64,000 nucleotides of DNA from Flavobacteriales bacterium UBA7612 (GTDB lineage: Bacteria > Bacteroidota > Bacteroidia > Flavobacteriales > Weeksellaceae): NCBI GenBank assembly GCA_002484335.1, contig DLJQ01000002.1, positions 1 to 64,000 of the forward strand, written 5' to 3'. A program made the position numbers and the translations under genes. This document shows, one piece after another, positions 43,391 to 52,126 of the stretch (positions within the stretch are counted from its first letter, which is position 1; each line of letters begins with the position of its first letter). The notes under the pieces were generated by a model. It did no database searches. It was given only the letters and a program-made list of their open reading frames with translations, and was not told the DNA's origin.

Positions 43391-43480
43391 GTTTTGTTTT
43401 AAAGTATATAGTTTGGTTAATTTTTCTGTAGTATAATTTTTTTTAATCTATAAATTTAAAATTTTATTATTAAGATTGAT

Positions 43481-44323
43481 TTACAAGTAAATTTTTACAA
43501 AATTAATTATTCCTATTTTACTTAAGACTTTAAATTTTGAATAGCCTTTAATTTTAGCAATTCCATTATATAATCTGGCAACTATTTTTCGTTGTTCATT
43601 ATTTAGTGGAAATTTTAATAACTCTCTATAATATAGTAATGATGAATTAGGATTATTTAATAATAATTTTGAGTAAACTGAAGTTAATCCTCCTTCTTGG
43701 TACTCGCAATTATAAATAAATTCATCAATAAATAGGCAATTATATTTTTTACTTATTCTATTCCATACAACAGCTTCAGTACAAAATTTTTCATCATTAA
43801 AAACTGGAAAAAGAAACTCTTTCATAACAGAAGTTTTTACAACTTCTGCCATATCACCATTGTAATTATATTTATATCTAATATCAAAAAAATTAGATTC
43901 AAATTCTTTTTTATGAAATTCAATATTTTTCTCTAAATCATTTGTTATATATCTTTTTCCTGTTATTGATGCAATAGATGATATATTCTTAATTTTTCCG
44001 TAGTAAAATATGATTTTTTCAATACTATTTTCTGGTAAGTAATCGTCACTATCAACGATAAAAAACAAATCACCATTTGCTAATTCAACACCTTTATTAA
44101 TTGCAGTGTGTTTACCTCCATTTAGTTGTTTATAGTATTTTATAGAGATTAGATTTTCGTTAAGAAACTGGTTGATTAAATTTTTAGTTTCATCAGTTGA
44201 ACCATCATCGACAATTAACCATTCAAAGCTTTTATTAGTTTGTATAATTAATGAATTATATAATCTTGCTAGTAAATGTGCTCTATTATAAGTCGGTGTA
44301 AAAATAGTAACAATAGGTTTCAT
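43481..44323 (-). CDS. Glycosyltransferase family 2
   Basis: A 280-residue GT2 enzyme: IVTIFTPTYNRAHLLARLYNSLIIQTNKSFEWLIVDDGS (residues 3-41), LNGGKHTAINKGVELANGDLFFIVDSDDYLPENSI (about 67-101). The KHTAINKG segment marks a subgroup seen widely in O-antigen loci. It is transcribed leftward with the GtrII-like gene, from a promoter palindrome shared with the divergent gene at 44365. Confidence 0.88.
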   Translation of the reverse strand: MKPIVTIFTPTYNRAHLLARLYNSLIIQTNKSFEWLIVDDGSTDETKNLINQFLNENLISIKYYKQLNGGKHTAINKGVELANGDLFFIVDSDDYLPENSIEKIIFYYGKIKNISSIASITGKRYITNDLEKNIEFHKKEFESNFFDIRYKYNYNGDMAEVVKTSVMKEFLFPVFNDEKFCTEAVVWNRISKKYNCLFIDEFIYNCEYQEGGLTSVYSKLLLNNPNSSLLYYRELLKFPLNNEQRKIVARLYNGIAKIKGYSKFKVLSKIGIINFVKIYL

Positions 44324-44339
44324 GTATAATACAATTGGT

Positions 44340-44355
44340 TATATTTGCAAATATA
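44340..44355. promoter_or_regulatory. Palindromic divergent promoter element
   Basis: TATATTTGCAAATATA is a perfect 16-bp palindrome and gives the -7 element TATATTTG on both strands, between the start codons at 44323 (minus) and 44365 (plus). On the minus strand a TTG box lies 16 bases upstream (44372-44374); none is clear on the plus strand. Confidence 0.6.
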
Positions 44356-44364
44356 CCTTAATTT

Positions 44365-45147
44365 ATGATTCCAAAAATAATTCATTACTGTTGGTTTGGA
44401 GGAAAAGACAAGCCATCATCATTTGAATATTGTTTAGCAACATGGAGAAAATATTTACCAGATTATGAAATAAAGGAATGGAATGAGACTAATTTTAATA
44501 TTTCTGAATCTATAGAATTTGTAAAAGAAGCATATAATCAAAAAAAATGGGCTTTCGTTTCCGATTATGTTCGAATTTATGCCCTATTGAATAATGGCGG
44601 TATTTATATGGATACAGATGTTGAGGTTAAAAATAATTTAGATGAGTTTCTTATACATAATTTTTTTATAGGTTTAGAAAAAGAAGGATTTGTTTCCACA
44701 GCTTTAATAGGAAGTATTAAAAATCACTCTATTTTATTAGATATGATAAATTACTATCAAAATCAATCATTTGAAATAAAAACAAGTAACCAAATCTTAT
44801 CTTCAATCCTTACAAGTAAATATGCCTTTGATAATAAAAATAATAATACTCAAGAAATTTATAATAATATTTATATTTATTCGAACACCTATTTTAGTAT
44901 AGATATTCCCAAAAATTATGCAACACCTTGGAATTTTATTAATAGAGAAAGTGCATATAAAAATTCATTACATGTACTTTATTATTTAGATGAATTAAAT
45001 AAAATACCTTACGCTAAAAGAGAATTAAACAATATGATTAATAATCAAAAAATCATTGATGATAATTATTTATTAGATTTAATACCTTTAAAGAATATTT
45101 TATCTTATCTTAAGAAAAAACTAATTAATAAGTTTTTTAAATTTTAA
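44365..45147 (+). CDS. GT32-like glycosyltransferase with DXD motif
   Basis: A 260-residue enzyme of the Gly_transf_sug family. IPKIIHYCWFGGKDKPSSFEYCLATWRKYLPDYEIKEWNE (residues 2-41) is the hallmark start, and AFVSDYVRIYALLNNGGIYMDTDVEV (about 72-97) holds the DXD motif. It probably transfers a galactose or glucose-type residue. Its stop codon overlaps that of the convergent gene at 45144, an unusually tight tail-to-tail junction. Confidence 0.88.
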   Translation: MIPKIIHYCWFGGKDKPSSFEYCLATWRKYLPDYEIKEWNETNFNISESIEFVKEAYNQKKWAFVSDYVRIYALLNNGGIYMDTDVEVKNNLDEFLIHNFFIGLEKEGFVSTALIGSIKNHSILLDMINYYQNQSFEIKTSNQILSSILTSKYAFDNKNNNTQEIYNNIYIYSNTYFSIDIPKNYATPWNFINRESAYKNSLHVLYYLDELNKIPYAKRELNNMINNQKIIDDNYLLDLIPLKNILSYLKKKLINKFFKF

Positions 45148-46142
45148 CGTTCATATCTTTTTATATAAAAAGGTGCACCGATCAACGTAGGTAAATGAAA
45201 TAATAAACTTTTCTTTTTTTGAGTTATTGTATAATTATTAGATAATAATTCAATTAAATTGAGATAAGGATATTTTTTTAATTTTTTATAATTCTGATAA
45301 AAATATTTTCTATCAGAAGATAGAGCTTTCCATTGCATCATCAAAATCATTTCCTTATAATATAAAATGTATTTTTTTAAACTTATTTTTTTAAACTTAT
45401 TTTTCTCGTTGTTATAAAATTTAGTGAAGACACTAAGTATAAAAAACATATCATCAAAATTCTTTTTTGTTTTTGATGATATAATAGAATTACTTCTTAG
45501 AAAATAGTAATAGGTATTCTCATTTACAAAGCTCACTTTTTCAGCACAAAGAGCCCATTCAAAAGCCCATAATTCATCCTCACCTAAAAGATTAGGTTTA
45601 AAATGTAGGTTGTTTTTTTCTAAAAATGATTTTTTATAAATTTTGTTTGGTGCAATAACAGGCCATTCATGGTTCATAAAAGCAGTAAAAACTTCTTCGT
45701 TATTTTTTAAAAACTTTTTAGTATTTAGTAGAGGGAAAATGACTTTTTCTATTTTTTCGTTTTCAAGATAACAAATTGTTCCACCTATAGCAACGTCAGA
45801 ATTGTATTTTATAGAAGAGTTTAATAATAATTCTATAGAATCATTACTAATCCAATCATCGCTATCTAAAAAGTATATATATTCTCCATTTGAATTTTTA
45901 ACTCCAGTATTTCTAGATTCAGATAAACCTTTATTTATAGAATGATGTATAATTTTTGTTTCAAAATAATTAGATAAATTATTTAAGTAATCATTAATTA
46001 TAGGAATTGAATTATCTGGTGTACAATCATTCACTAATATAATTTCAATATTTTTATAGGTTTGTGAAAATACACTTTCTAAGCATTTAACAATGTATTT
46101 TTCTACATTATAAATGGGAATAATAATACTTACAAGTTTCAT
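45144..46142 (-). CDS. Glycosyltransferase family 2
   Basis: A 332-residue GT2 enzyme with LVSIIIPIYNVEKYIVKCLESVFSQTYKNIEIILVND (residues 3-39) and the metal motif YIYFLDSDDWISNDSI (about 92-107). A helical C-terminal region (about 220-332) with basic clusters follows. It stands alone on the minus strand, between two plus-strand genes, and ends with four bases shared with the convergent GT32-like gene. Confidence 0.88.
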   Translation of the reverse strand: MKLVSIIIPIYNVEKYIVKCLESVFSQTYKNIEIILVNDCTPDNSIPIINDYLNNLSNYFETKIIHHSINKGLSESRNTGVKNSNGEYIYFLDSDDWISNDSIELLLNSSIKYNSDVAIGGTICYLENEKIEKVIFPLLNTKKFLKNNEEVFTAFMNHEWPVIAPNKIYKKSFLEKNNLHFKPNLLGEDELWAFEWALCAEKVSFVNENTYYYFLRSNSIISSKTKKNFDDMFFILSVFTKFYNNEKNKFKKISLKKYILYYKEMILMMQWKALSSDRKYFYQNYKKLKKYPYLNLIELLSNNYTITQKKKSLLFHLPTLIGAPFYIKRYER

Positions 46143-46169
46143 AGGAATAATTCTATTACGAAGATAAAA

Positions 46170-46185
46170 TAAATTTGTAGATTTG
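46170..46185 (+). promoter_or_regulatory. Tandem -7 elements before the aminotransferase gene
   Basis: Two adjacent exact TAnnTTTG matches, TAAATTTG and TAGATTTG, end 22 bases before the ATG at 46208. A new promoter is needed here because the upstream gene is on the other strand. No good TTG box is seen. Confidence 0.45.
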
Positions 46186-46207
46186 AATTAATAATTAACT
46201 AAACTAA

Positions 46208-47290
46208 ATGATACCAGTTACAAAGCCTTTTTTACCTCTTCAAGAAGAATACCAAAATTATTTGACAGGTATTTGGAAACGACAATGGTTAACAAATATG
46301 GGACCATTAGCAAGTCAATTGGAGATGGAATTAAAAAAATATTTATCTCTAAAGCATTTATTATTTGTTACAAATGGGACAATAGCTTTACAAATGGCTA
46401 TAAAAGCATTAGATTTAAAAGGAGAAATAATAACTACACCATTTTCTTTTGTAGCAACTACTTCATCAATTGTTTGGGAAGGTTGTAAACCTATTTTTGT
46501 TGATATCGATGAAAAATCTTTAAATATAGATGCAGATAAAATAGAGGCTGTAATAACTGAAAATACATCAGCAATATTAGCTACACATGTTTATGGTAAT
46601 CCATGTGACGTAGAAAAAATAGAAAAAATAGCTAAAAAATATAACTTAAAAGTTATTTATGATGGAGCACATGCTTTTGGAGTGAAGGTTAAAGATAAAT
46701 CAATTTTCGAATATGGTGATATCTCTATTTGTTCATTGCATGCTACAAAATTATATCATTCTATAGAGGGTGGTTTAATGATAACTAATAATCCAGAGTT
46801 ATTAAAAAAAATTGCTTTTATAAGAAATTTTGGAATCTCAGGTTATGATACATTCTCTGAACTTGGTATAAATGGTAAGAATTCAGAATTTCATGCAGCA
46901 ATGGGATTAATTAATTTAAAATATGTAGATGAAATTATTTTAAAACGTAAATTATTAACAAAAAGATATGAAGAGAATTTAGTTAATTTTAAAGCTTCTA
47001 GACCTTTATGGCATAAATATTCAGAAAATAATGGAGCTTATTTACCTTTTGTTTTAGAATCAGAAGAATTACTTCTGAAAATAAAAACAGAATTAGATAA
47101 AACTGAAATATTTACAAGACGTTATTTTTATCCTAGTTTAGCAACAGCTTTACCTTATTTAAATTCGACAGATATGCCAATAACAGATGATATTTCTAAA
47201 AAAGTATTATGCTTGCCATTATTTTATGATTTGACTGAAGAGGAGGTAGATTGGATATGTAGAATAATTTTAAGAATACAAAATAATTAA
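46208..47290 (+). CDS. DegT/DnrJ/EryC1/StrS sugar aminotransferase, VioA-like
   Basis: A 360-residue PLP enzyme of nucleotide-sugar pathways. VTKPFLPLQEEYQNYLTGIWKRQWLTN (residues 4-30), DGAHAFG (about 152-158) and the PLP lysine Lys181 in SLHATKLYHSIEGG are seen. The whole N-terminus resembles VioA, which makes dTDP-4-amino-4,6-dideoxyglucose (dTDP-viosamine) from dTDP-4-keto-6-deoxyglucose, the product of the rfbA/rfbB pair. That fit is from memory of VioA, and related enzymes act on other 4-ketosugars. The ATP-grasp/HAD gene follows after 3 bases. Confidence 0.85.
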   Translation: MIPVTKPFLPLQEEYQNYLTGIWKRQWLTNMGPLASQLEMELKKYLSLKHLLFVTNGTIALQMAIKALDLKGEIITTPFSFVATTSSIVWEGCKPIFVDIDEKSLNIDADKIEAVITENTSAILATHVYGNPCDVEKIEKIAKKYNLKVIYDGAHAFGVKVKDKSIFEYGDISICSLHATKLYHSIEGGLMITNNPELLKKIAFIRNFGISGYDTFSELGINGKNSEFHAAMGLINLKYVDEIILKRKLLTKRYEENLVNFKASRPLWHKYSENNGAYLPFVLESEELLLKIKTELDKTEIFTRRYFYPSLATALPYLNSTDMPITDDISKKVLCLPLFYDLTEEEVDWICRIILRIQNN

Positions 47291-47293
47291 TAT

Positions 47294-48562
47294 ATGAAAT
47301 ATAATATTTTGGTATTTCCTTGTGGTTCAGAGATAGCTTTGGAAATACATAGATCTTTAAAATATTCTATTCATGTAGATCTTTTTGGCGCAAATAGCGT
47401 TGATGATCATGGGAAGTTTATATATGAAAATTATATAGGCAATTTACCTTTTTTTAATGAAGAAAATTTTATACCTAAACTAATAGAAATTGTAAAAGAA
47501 AATAAAATAGATGCTATATATCCAGCGATGGATTCAGTAATAACTATTTTAAAAAAGAATGAAGAGTATTTAGGCTGTAAGATAATATCTTCATCATATG
47601 AGACGACAGAAATATGTTTATCAAAATTAAAAACATATAGAATTTTAAGTACAATTATACCCACTCCATTGGTTTTTGATAATGATGATAAAAATATTAA
47701 TTTTCCTGTATTTTTAAAACCAGAAATAGGTTATGGATCCAGAGGAGCAAAAAAAGTGACTTCTCAAGAAGATTTAAAAAATCATCTTAGTAATTATCCA
47801 ACATGTATAATATCTGAATATTTACCAGGTAAAGAGTATACAGTTGACTGCTTTACTGATTTTAAAGGGAAGTTATTGTTTGTAGGTTCTAGAGAGAGAA
47901 GTCGTATATCTAATGGAATAAGTGTTAATACTTCATCTATGATCCTAGAAGATAGATTTTTAGAATTAGCAAAAAAAATTAATGATGGATTAAATTTTAA
48001 TGGAGCTTGGTTTTTTCAAGTAAAAGAAAGGTATAGTAAAGAATTAGTTTTGATGGAGGTTGCATCTAGATTTGGAGGATCATCATCAGTATACAGAATG
48101 AAAGGAATAAACTTCGCAGCCTTAAGTTTATTTAATATATTCAATATACCAGTAAGTATAATAGAAAATAATTACGAAGTTGAGATGGACAGGGCATTAG
48201 ATATTAAATTTAAAAGTAATTTAGTATTTAATCATGTTTATATTGATTTTGATGATGTTATAATTATAAATGATAAAGTAAATATTGAAATAATATCCTT
48301 TTTATATAAAATGATAAATGAAGGTAAACAAATTTATTTAATAACTAAACATAAATTTGATATTAATAAAAGCTTAATTAGTCATAGACTTGAACATCTT
48401 TTTGATGAAGTGATTCACTTAAAACCAGATGATAATAAATGGAAATATATAAAATATTTTGATTCAATATTTATAGATGATTCATTTTCAGAAAGAAATG
48501 AAGTTAAAAATAATCTTCAACTTCCAGTATTTAGTCCAGATATGATTTCATTACTAATATAA
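47294..48562 (+). CDS. ATP-grasp ligase fused to a HAD-like domain
   Basis: A 422-residue two-domain protein. Residues about 1-305 form an ATP-grasp fold of the carbamoyl-phosphate-synthase-like type: FLKPEIGYGSRGAKKV (140-155, phosphate loop), ISEYLPGKEYTVDCF (173-187) and LMEVASRFGGSSS (253-265, metal site). Residues about 312-422 look like a small HAD domain: IDFDD (317-321, motif I), LITK (349-352, motif II-like) and IDDSFSERN (394-402, motif IV). The protein may ligate an amino acid or other acyl group to the amino sugar made by the upstream enzyme. That role is inferred from the operon alone. Confidence 0.75.
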   Translation: MKYNILVFPCGSEIALEIHRSLKYSIHVDLFGANSVDDHGKFIYENYIGNLPFFNEENFIPKLIEIVKENKIDAIYPAMDSVITILKKNEEYLGCKIISSSYETTEICLSKLKTYRILSTIIPTPLVFDNDDKNINFPVFLKPEIGYGSRGAKKVTSQEDLKNHLSNYPTCIISEYLPGKEYTVDCFTDFKGKLLFVGSRERSRISNGISVNTSSMILEDRFLELAKKINDGLNFNGAWFFQVKERYSKELVLMEVASRFGGSSSVYRMKGINFAALSLFNIFNIPVSIIENNYEVEMDRALDIKFKSNLVFNHVYIDFDDVIIINDKVNIEIISFLYKMINEGKQIYLITKHKFDINKSLISHRLEHLFDEVIHLKPDDNKWKYIKYFDSIFIDDSFSERNEVKNNLQLPVFSPDMISLLI

Positions 48563-48572
48563 TTAAAACAGT

Positions 48573-49442
48573 ATGCAAACAATGCTGCCTAAAGTAAGTG
48601 TAGTAACAATAACCTGGGGACACGAAAAATTCATTGAGCAAACATTAGATAGTATTTTTTCTCAAAAATATGAAGGTCCAATTGAAATTATACTTTCAAA
48701 TGATAAATCACCTGATAAGACAGATGAAATAATTAATAAATATTTATTAATTAATAATATTCCTAAAAATTTTGAAGTAAAATATACTAATCATGAAAAT
48801 AATATGGGAAGTATGAAAAACTTTATTTGGTCTTTGCAACAAGCAACAGGTAAGTATATTGCTATTTGTGATGGTGATGATTATTGGACGGATTCTTGTA
48901 AATTACAAAAACAAGTAGATTTTTTAGAAAGAAATGAAGACTTTCAAATGATTTTTACAAATTGTAAAGAAGTTTCTTTAAACGGAAAAATAAATAATTT
49001 GTTAAAAAAAATATCAGAATCTAAATCTTATTCTGATATTGATATTTTTACAAATTGGATTATACCTACTTCAACAGTATTATATAAAAATAATTTTGAT
49101 AAAAAAGATTGGAATATTATAAAAGATAAAAAAGTTTTTTTTGGAGACTTAGTTTTATTTCTTATTAATGCTAATAAAGGAAAAATATATGGATTAATAG
49201 ATGAAACATCCATATATCGTATTCATAAAGAATCGTTAACAAATAATGAAAAATCTATTGTTTACTATGAAAAATTATTTTTTCATTTAGAGTATTTAAG
49301 TGTAATATATAATAACAAATATTTCTCTTATAGTAAGAGTAAATTAAAACAACAATCATATAAAAATTTTAGATATTTTATTAAAAAATTTAATATTAAA
49401 TCAATTATATATTTTATGAAATATATAAAGTATAATAACTAA
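48573..49442 (+). CDS. Glycosyltransferase family 2
   Basis: A 289-residue GT2 enzyme with KVSVVTITWGHEKFIEQTLDSIFSQKYEGPIEIILSNDKS (about residues 5-44), the TNHENNMGSMKNF block and the metal motif ICDGDDYWTDSCKLQ (about 99-113). It is the closest relative in the window of the enzyme at 38855. It follows the ATP-grasp gene by 10 bases. After its stop the next 101 bases (to 49543) hold no convincing gene. Confidence 0.88.
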   Translation: MQTMLPKVSVVTITWGHEKFIEQTLDSIFSQKYEGPIEIILSNDKSPDKTDEIINKYLLINNIPKNFEVKYTNHENNMGSMKNFIWSLQQATGKYIAICDGDDYWTDSCKLQKQVDFLERNEDFQMIFTNCKEVSLNGKINNLLKKISESKSYSDIDIFTNWIIPTSTVLYKNNFDKKDWNIIKDKKVFFGDLVLFLINANKGKIYGLIDETSIYRIHKESLTNNEKSIVYYEKLFFHLEYLSVIYNNKYFSYSKSKLKQQSYKNFRYFIKKFNIKSIIYFMKYIKYNN

Positions 49443-49543
49443 TAAATGGTGTATGATTTTTTTATCAGAGCTTATCAAGTATTCTAAAGTTATTATCCAA
49501 GAATAGAAATTCTTATACATGTAATTAATAAAATATATTTCAC

Positions 49544-50056
49544 ATGAATTTATTTAAAATACCTAATTTAACTAAAAATAGAGTTTTCGGTTTAGATCTT
49601 TTATGTTTTTTTGCTATATATGGACATGCAGCATATTTTTTACCTTTTCGTGATAAAGTAGATCTTCATATGAAAATTTATTATGATGGCGTTGGTATTT
49701 TTTTTGTTCTCAGCGGATTTTTAGTTGGAACTATAATAATTAAACAATTATTTAAGGATGATGTGAAAAAATCTGAATTAATACATTTTTGGAAACAACG
49801 GTTGTCTAGAACTTTACCTAGTTATTATTTATTTCTTTTATTTGTCATAATTATATCTTATTTACCAATTTGGGATAATGTTGATATTTTTATTTCAACT
49901 CTTTTGAATAGAAAAAGTAGTTGGGGAATTACAATGAGTATTTTATATTTATTATTTTTGGTTGTAACTATATCATTATCAGTATTAATTTATAAATATT
50001 TTGAAATTCCAACAACTAAATATTTAAGAAATAATACAAATTTAATTTCAAAATAA
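49544..50056 (+). pseudogene. Acyltransferase 3 remnant with internal deletions
   Basis: An open frame of 170 residues that joins the two ends of an OafA-type acyltransferase. Residues 1-115 match the normal N-terminus (FGLDLLCFFAIYGHAAYF, YYDGVGIFFVLSGFLVG, FWKQRLSRTLPSYYLF). Residues about 120-170 look like the last membrane helices (YLLFLVVTISLSVLIYKYFEIPTTKYL). About 180 central residues are missing, and the N-terminal signature seems to have lost the usual Arg (GLDLLR...). The frame is kept, so a short product could be made, but it is unlikely to be an active enzyme. Its stop overlaps the next ATG. Confidence 0.65.
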
Positions 50057-51078
50057 TGGACATAATAATAAAATCATTTAATAGGCCATACTATTTAGAT
50101 AGATGCTTATATTCTATTAAAAAATATGCAAAAGGAGATTTTAGGATAATTATTATAGATGACGGAACTCCTGAGAAATATTTAGAAAAAATTAAAGAAA
50201 AATATCCAGATGTAGTTATAAAAAAAACAACTTTAGCAGATAAAAAAAGTGAATATTTTAAAAATATTTTTAATAAAAATAATAGTAAAGTTATTGGTTT
50301 CCCTGCAAAAGATTGGATAAAAACTGTAGAAGAATCAAGTAGCGAGTATATTTTTGTGACTGAAGATGATGTGTGGCTTACTCAAGAAATTAATTTTAAT
50401 GAATATATTGATGATATGCATAATTATAATATATCATTATTAAAAATATCATGGCAAGGGATTTCTTCGAAAGGTTTAAGTATTGAAAATCCACTGACCA
50501 AAAATATTTTACAAATATTACCAATTAAAATGATTACTCCTTCAAAAAAAATGATTCATAATATTTTTTTTAATAAATGGAAAATAAAATCAATTCTTTA
50601 TAGATTAGGTATAATTGATGCTACTATTTTTAAAAAATATTATTTATTAATATCAATTTCTATGGGAATTTATAAAAAAGAATATTGGTTAAAAACATGG
50701 GAAAATATTGATGGAGATTATATGGAATTAAATCAATTATCTAATGTAGGATCTAAATATAATAAAAATACAATTATTGCTAGATCTAATGAAGAATTTT
50801 TAAAGACTACATATATTTCATCTGCAACAATGCACGATCATAAAACCTCAAGTGATTTTGATATTGACTATTTTAACTTTATACTAAATGAGGAATGGTA
50901 TAACTCTCAGCTAGATTCATATAATAATTTTCCTGATGATTTTTCAGAAAAGTATATAGAAAATTTTTTAGAAAAATATAATATTTCAGAAGCTTCTGTA
51001 AATGATTGGAGAAATTGGAGAAATAATTTTAAGCAATATTTTATTAATTCCGGAGCAAAAGTAGAAACAAATATATGA
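50056..51078 (+). CDS. GT2-like glycosyltransferase, paralogue 1
   Basis: A 340-residue enzyme beginning MDIIIKSFNRPYYLDRCLYS, with IIDDGTPEKYLEKIKEKYP (about residues 33-51) and a metal motif YIFVTEDDVWLTQEI (about 98-112). It resembles the protein at 53100 along its full length, including the C-terminal LNEEWYNSQLDSYNNFPDDFSEKYIENFLEKYN segment. The two are evident paralogues. The family is not one of the best-known GT2 groups, so the donor cannot be named. It starts at the last base of the acyltransferase remnant. Confidence 0.8.
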   Translation: MDIIIKSFNRPYYLDRCLYSIKKYAKGDFRIIIIDDGTPEKYLEKIKEKYPDVVIKKTTLADKKSEYFKNIFNKNNSKVIGFPAKDWIKTVEESSSEYIFVTEDDVWLTQEINFNEYIDDMHNYNISLLKISWQGISSKGLSIENPLTKNILQILPIKMITPSKKMIHNIFFNKWKIKSILYRLGIIDATIFKKYYLLISISMGIYKKEYWLKTWENIDGDYMELNQLSNVGSKYNKNTIIARSNEEFLKTTYISSATMHDHKTSSDFDIDYFNFILNEEWYNSQLDSYNNFPDDFSEKYIENFLEKYNISEASVNDWRNWRNNFKQYFINSGAKVETNI

Positions 51079-51086
51079 AAATGCTA

Positions 51087-51395
51087 CTTGTTGTAATTTA
51101 AGAACTATTGAGTGGTTTGTGAATTGGTTAATTTACTTTTTACTTAAATAAACTTATTTTAATATCGAAATTATATGTATAAATGATGTATCTACAGATT
51201 CAATATTAAATGCTTTAAATGAATATCAAAAAATAGATAATAAGAATTATTGTTTTAGGTAAAGAAAATAAAAAATATGCTCAATATTCTATAATCGTAG
51301 TAAAAATAGCTTCTAAAATTATTTTTTTAATTGATTATGATAATTTTATTAGGGAAATATTTAAATCACTGGGCAAGAATATTAATAGCGTATAG
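51087..51395 (+). pseudogene. Decayed glycosyltransferase family 2 gene
   Basis: Translated pieces match the N-terminal part of a GT2 enzyme but in two frames. The first piece reads FNIEIICINDVSTDS (from 51158) until a TAA at 51260. The second reads RIIVLGKENKKYA and then FLIDYDNFI, the DxDD metal region, from about 51243 to 51350 in a frame shifted by one. An in-frame TAA just upstream of the first piece replaces a codon where the family has Gln or Asn before TY. The rest of the gap to 51573 has no open frame and no recognisable pieces. Confidence 0.7.
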
Positions 51396-51573
51396 TAGCA
51401 TAATATGATATTAATATAAGAGGATTAGTAAAGTCTTCAATATTCATCATTATCTTTTAATTTTTTAGCCTTTAAAAATAATTCTCAAGATAAAGAAGTT
51501 GTAAAATTTAAACATAAAAAAGACTACAATTTATTTTATATTAAACGAATAATATTTTATAAATACTTAAACT

Positions 51574-52125
51574 ATGATAAGCATTCTATCGAAAATAACT
51601 CTTAAAATATTAAAAAAAGGTACTTTTAAATTACTTTTTTCTCACAAAGCAGTAAAAAAATCAAACCAATTAAAAATAGGTAATTATAATACATTTACTA
51701 TTCATGAAAATGCTTTCGAAGTTATTTTAGGAAAGTTAGAAATTAGAAATTATTGTAATATTTTAGTTCATAATAATGCAAAACTCATTATTAATAATAA
51801 TTTTTTTATGAATAATTATTGTTCTATTAATTGTTTAGATAAAATCGAGATTGGTGAAAATACCTTGTTTGGAGAAGGTGTTAAACTTTATGATCATAAT
51901 CATAAGTATTCGTCTTCACCAAATTTTAGAATTGAAGCAAGAGAATTTAATACAGCTCCAATAAAAATCGGTAAAAACTGCTGGTTGGGAAGTAATGTAA
52001 CTGTTCTAAAAGGAGTAACAATAGGTGATAATTGTATTATTGGTGCAGGTTGTATTATATATAAAGATATTCCAGCAAATAGTATGATTATAAATAAACA
52101 AGAAGTTTTAGAAAAAGATTTGTAA
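51574..52125 (+). CDS. Hexapeptide-repeat acyltransferase (left-handed beta-helix)
   Basis: A 183-residue LbH-fold transferase. Hexapeptide repeats run from about residue 78 to 172 (INCLDKIEIGENTLFGEGV, IGKNCWLGSNVTVLKGVTIGDNCIIGAGCIIYKDIPANS). DHNHKYSS (about 109-116) supplies the likely catalytic His, as in CatB/WbbJ-type enzymes. It probably acetylates a sugar hydroxyl or amino group, possibly an N-acylation of the amino sugar proposed for this locus. It comes directly after a decayed gene and 1 base before a GT2 gene. Confidence 0.85.
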   Translation: MISILSKITLKILKKGTFKLLFSHKAVKKSNQLKIGNYNTFTIHENAFEVILGKLEIRNYCNILVHNNAKLIINNNFFMNNYCSINCLDKIEIGENTLFGEGVKLYDHNHKYSSSPNFRIEAREFNTAPIKIGKNCWLGSNVTVLKGVTIGDNCIIGAGCIIYKDIPANSMIINKQEVLEKDL

Positions 52126-52126
52126 A

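Noticed and set aside
47431..47664. Minus-strand open frame opposite the ATP-grasp gene
   Set aside because: It lies inside a well-supported gene and has no motif or separate promoter.
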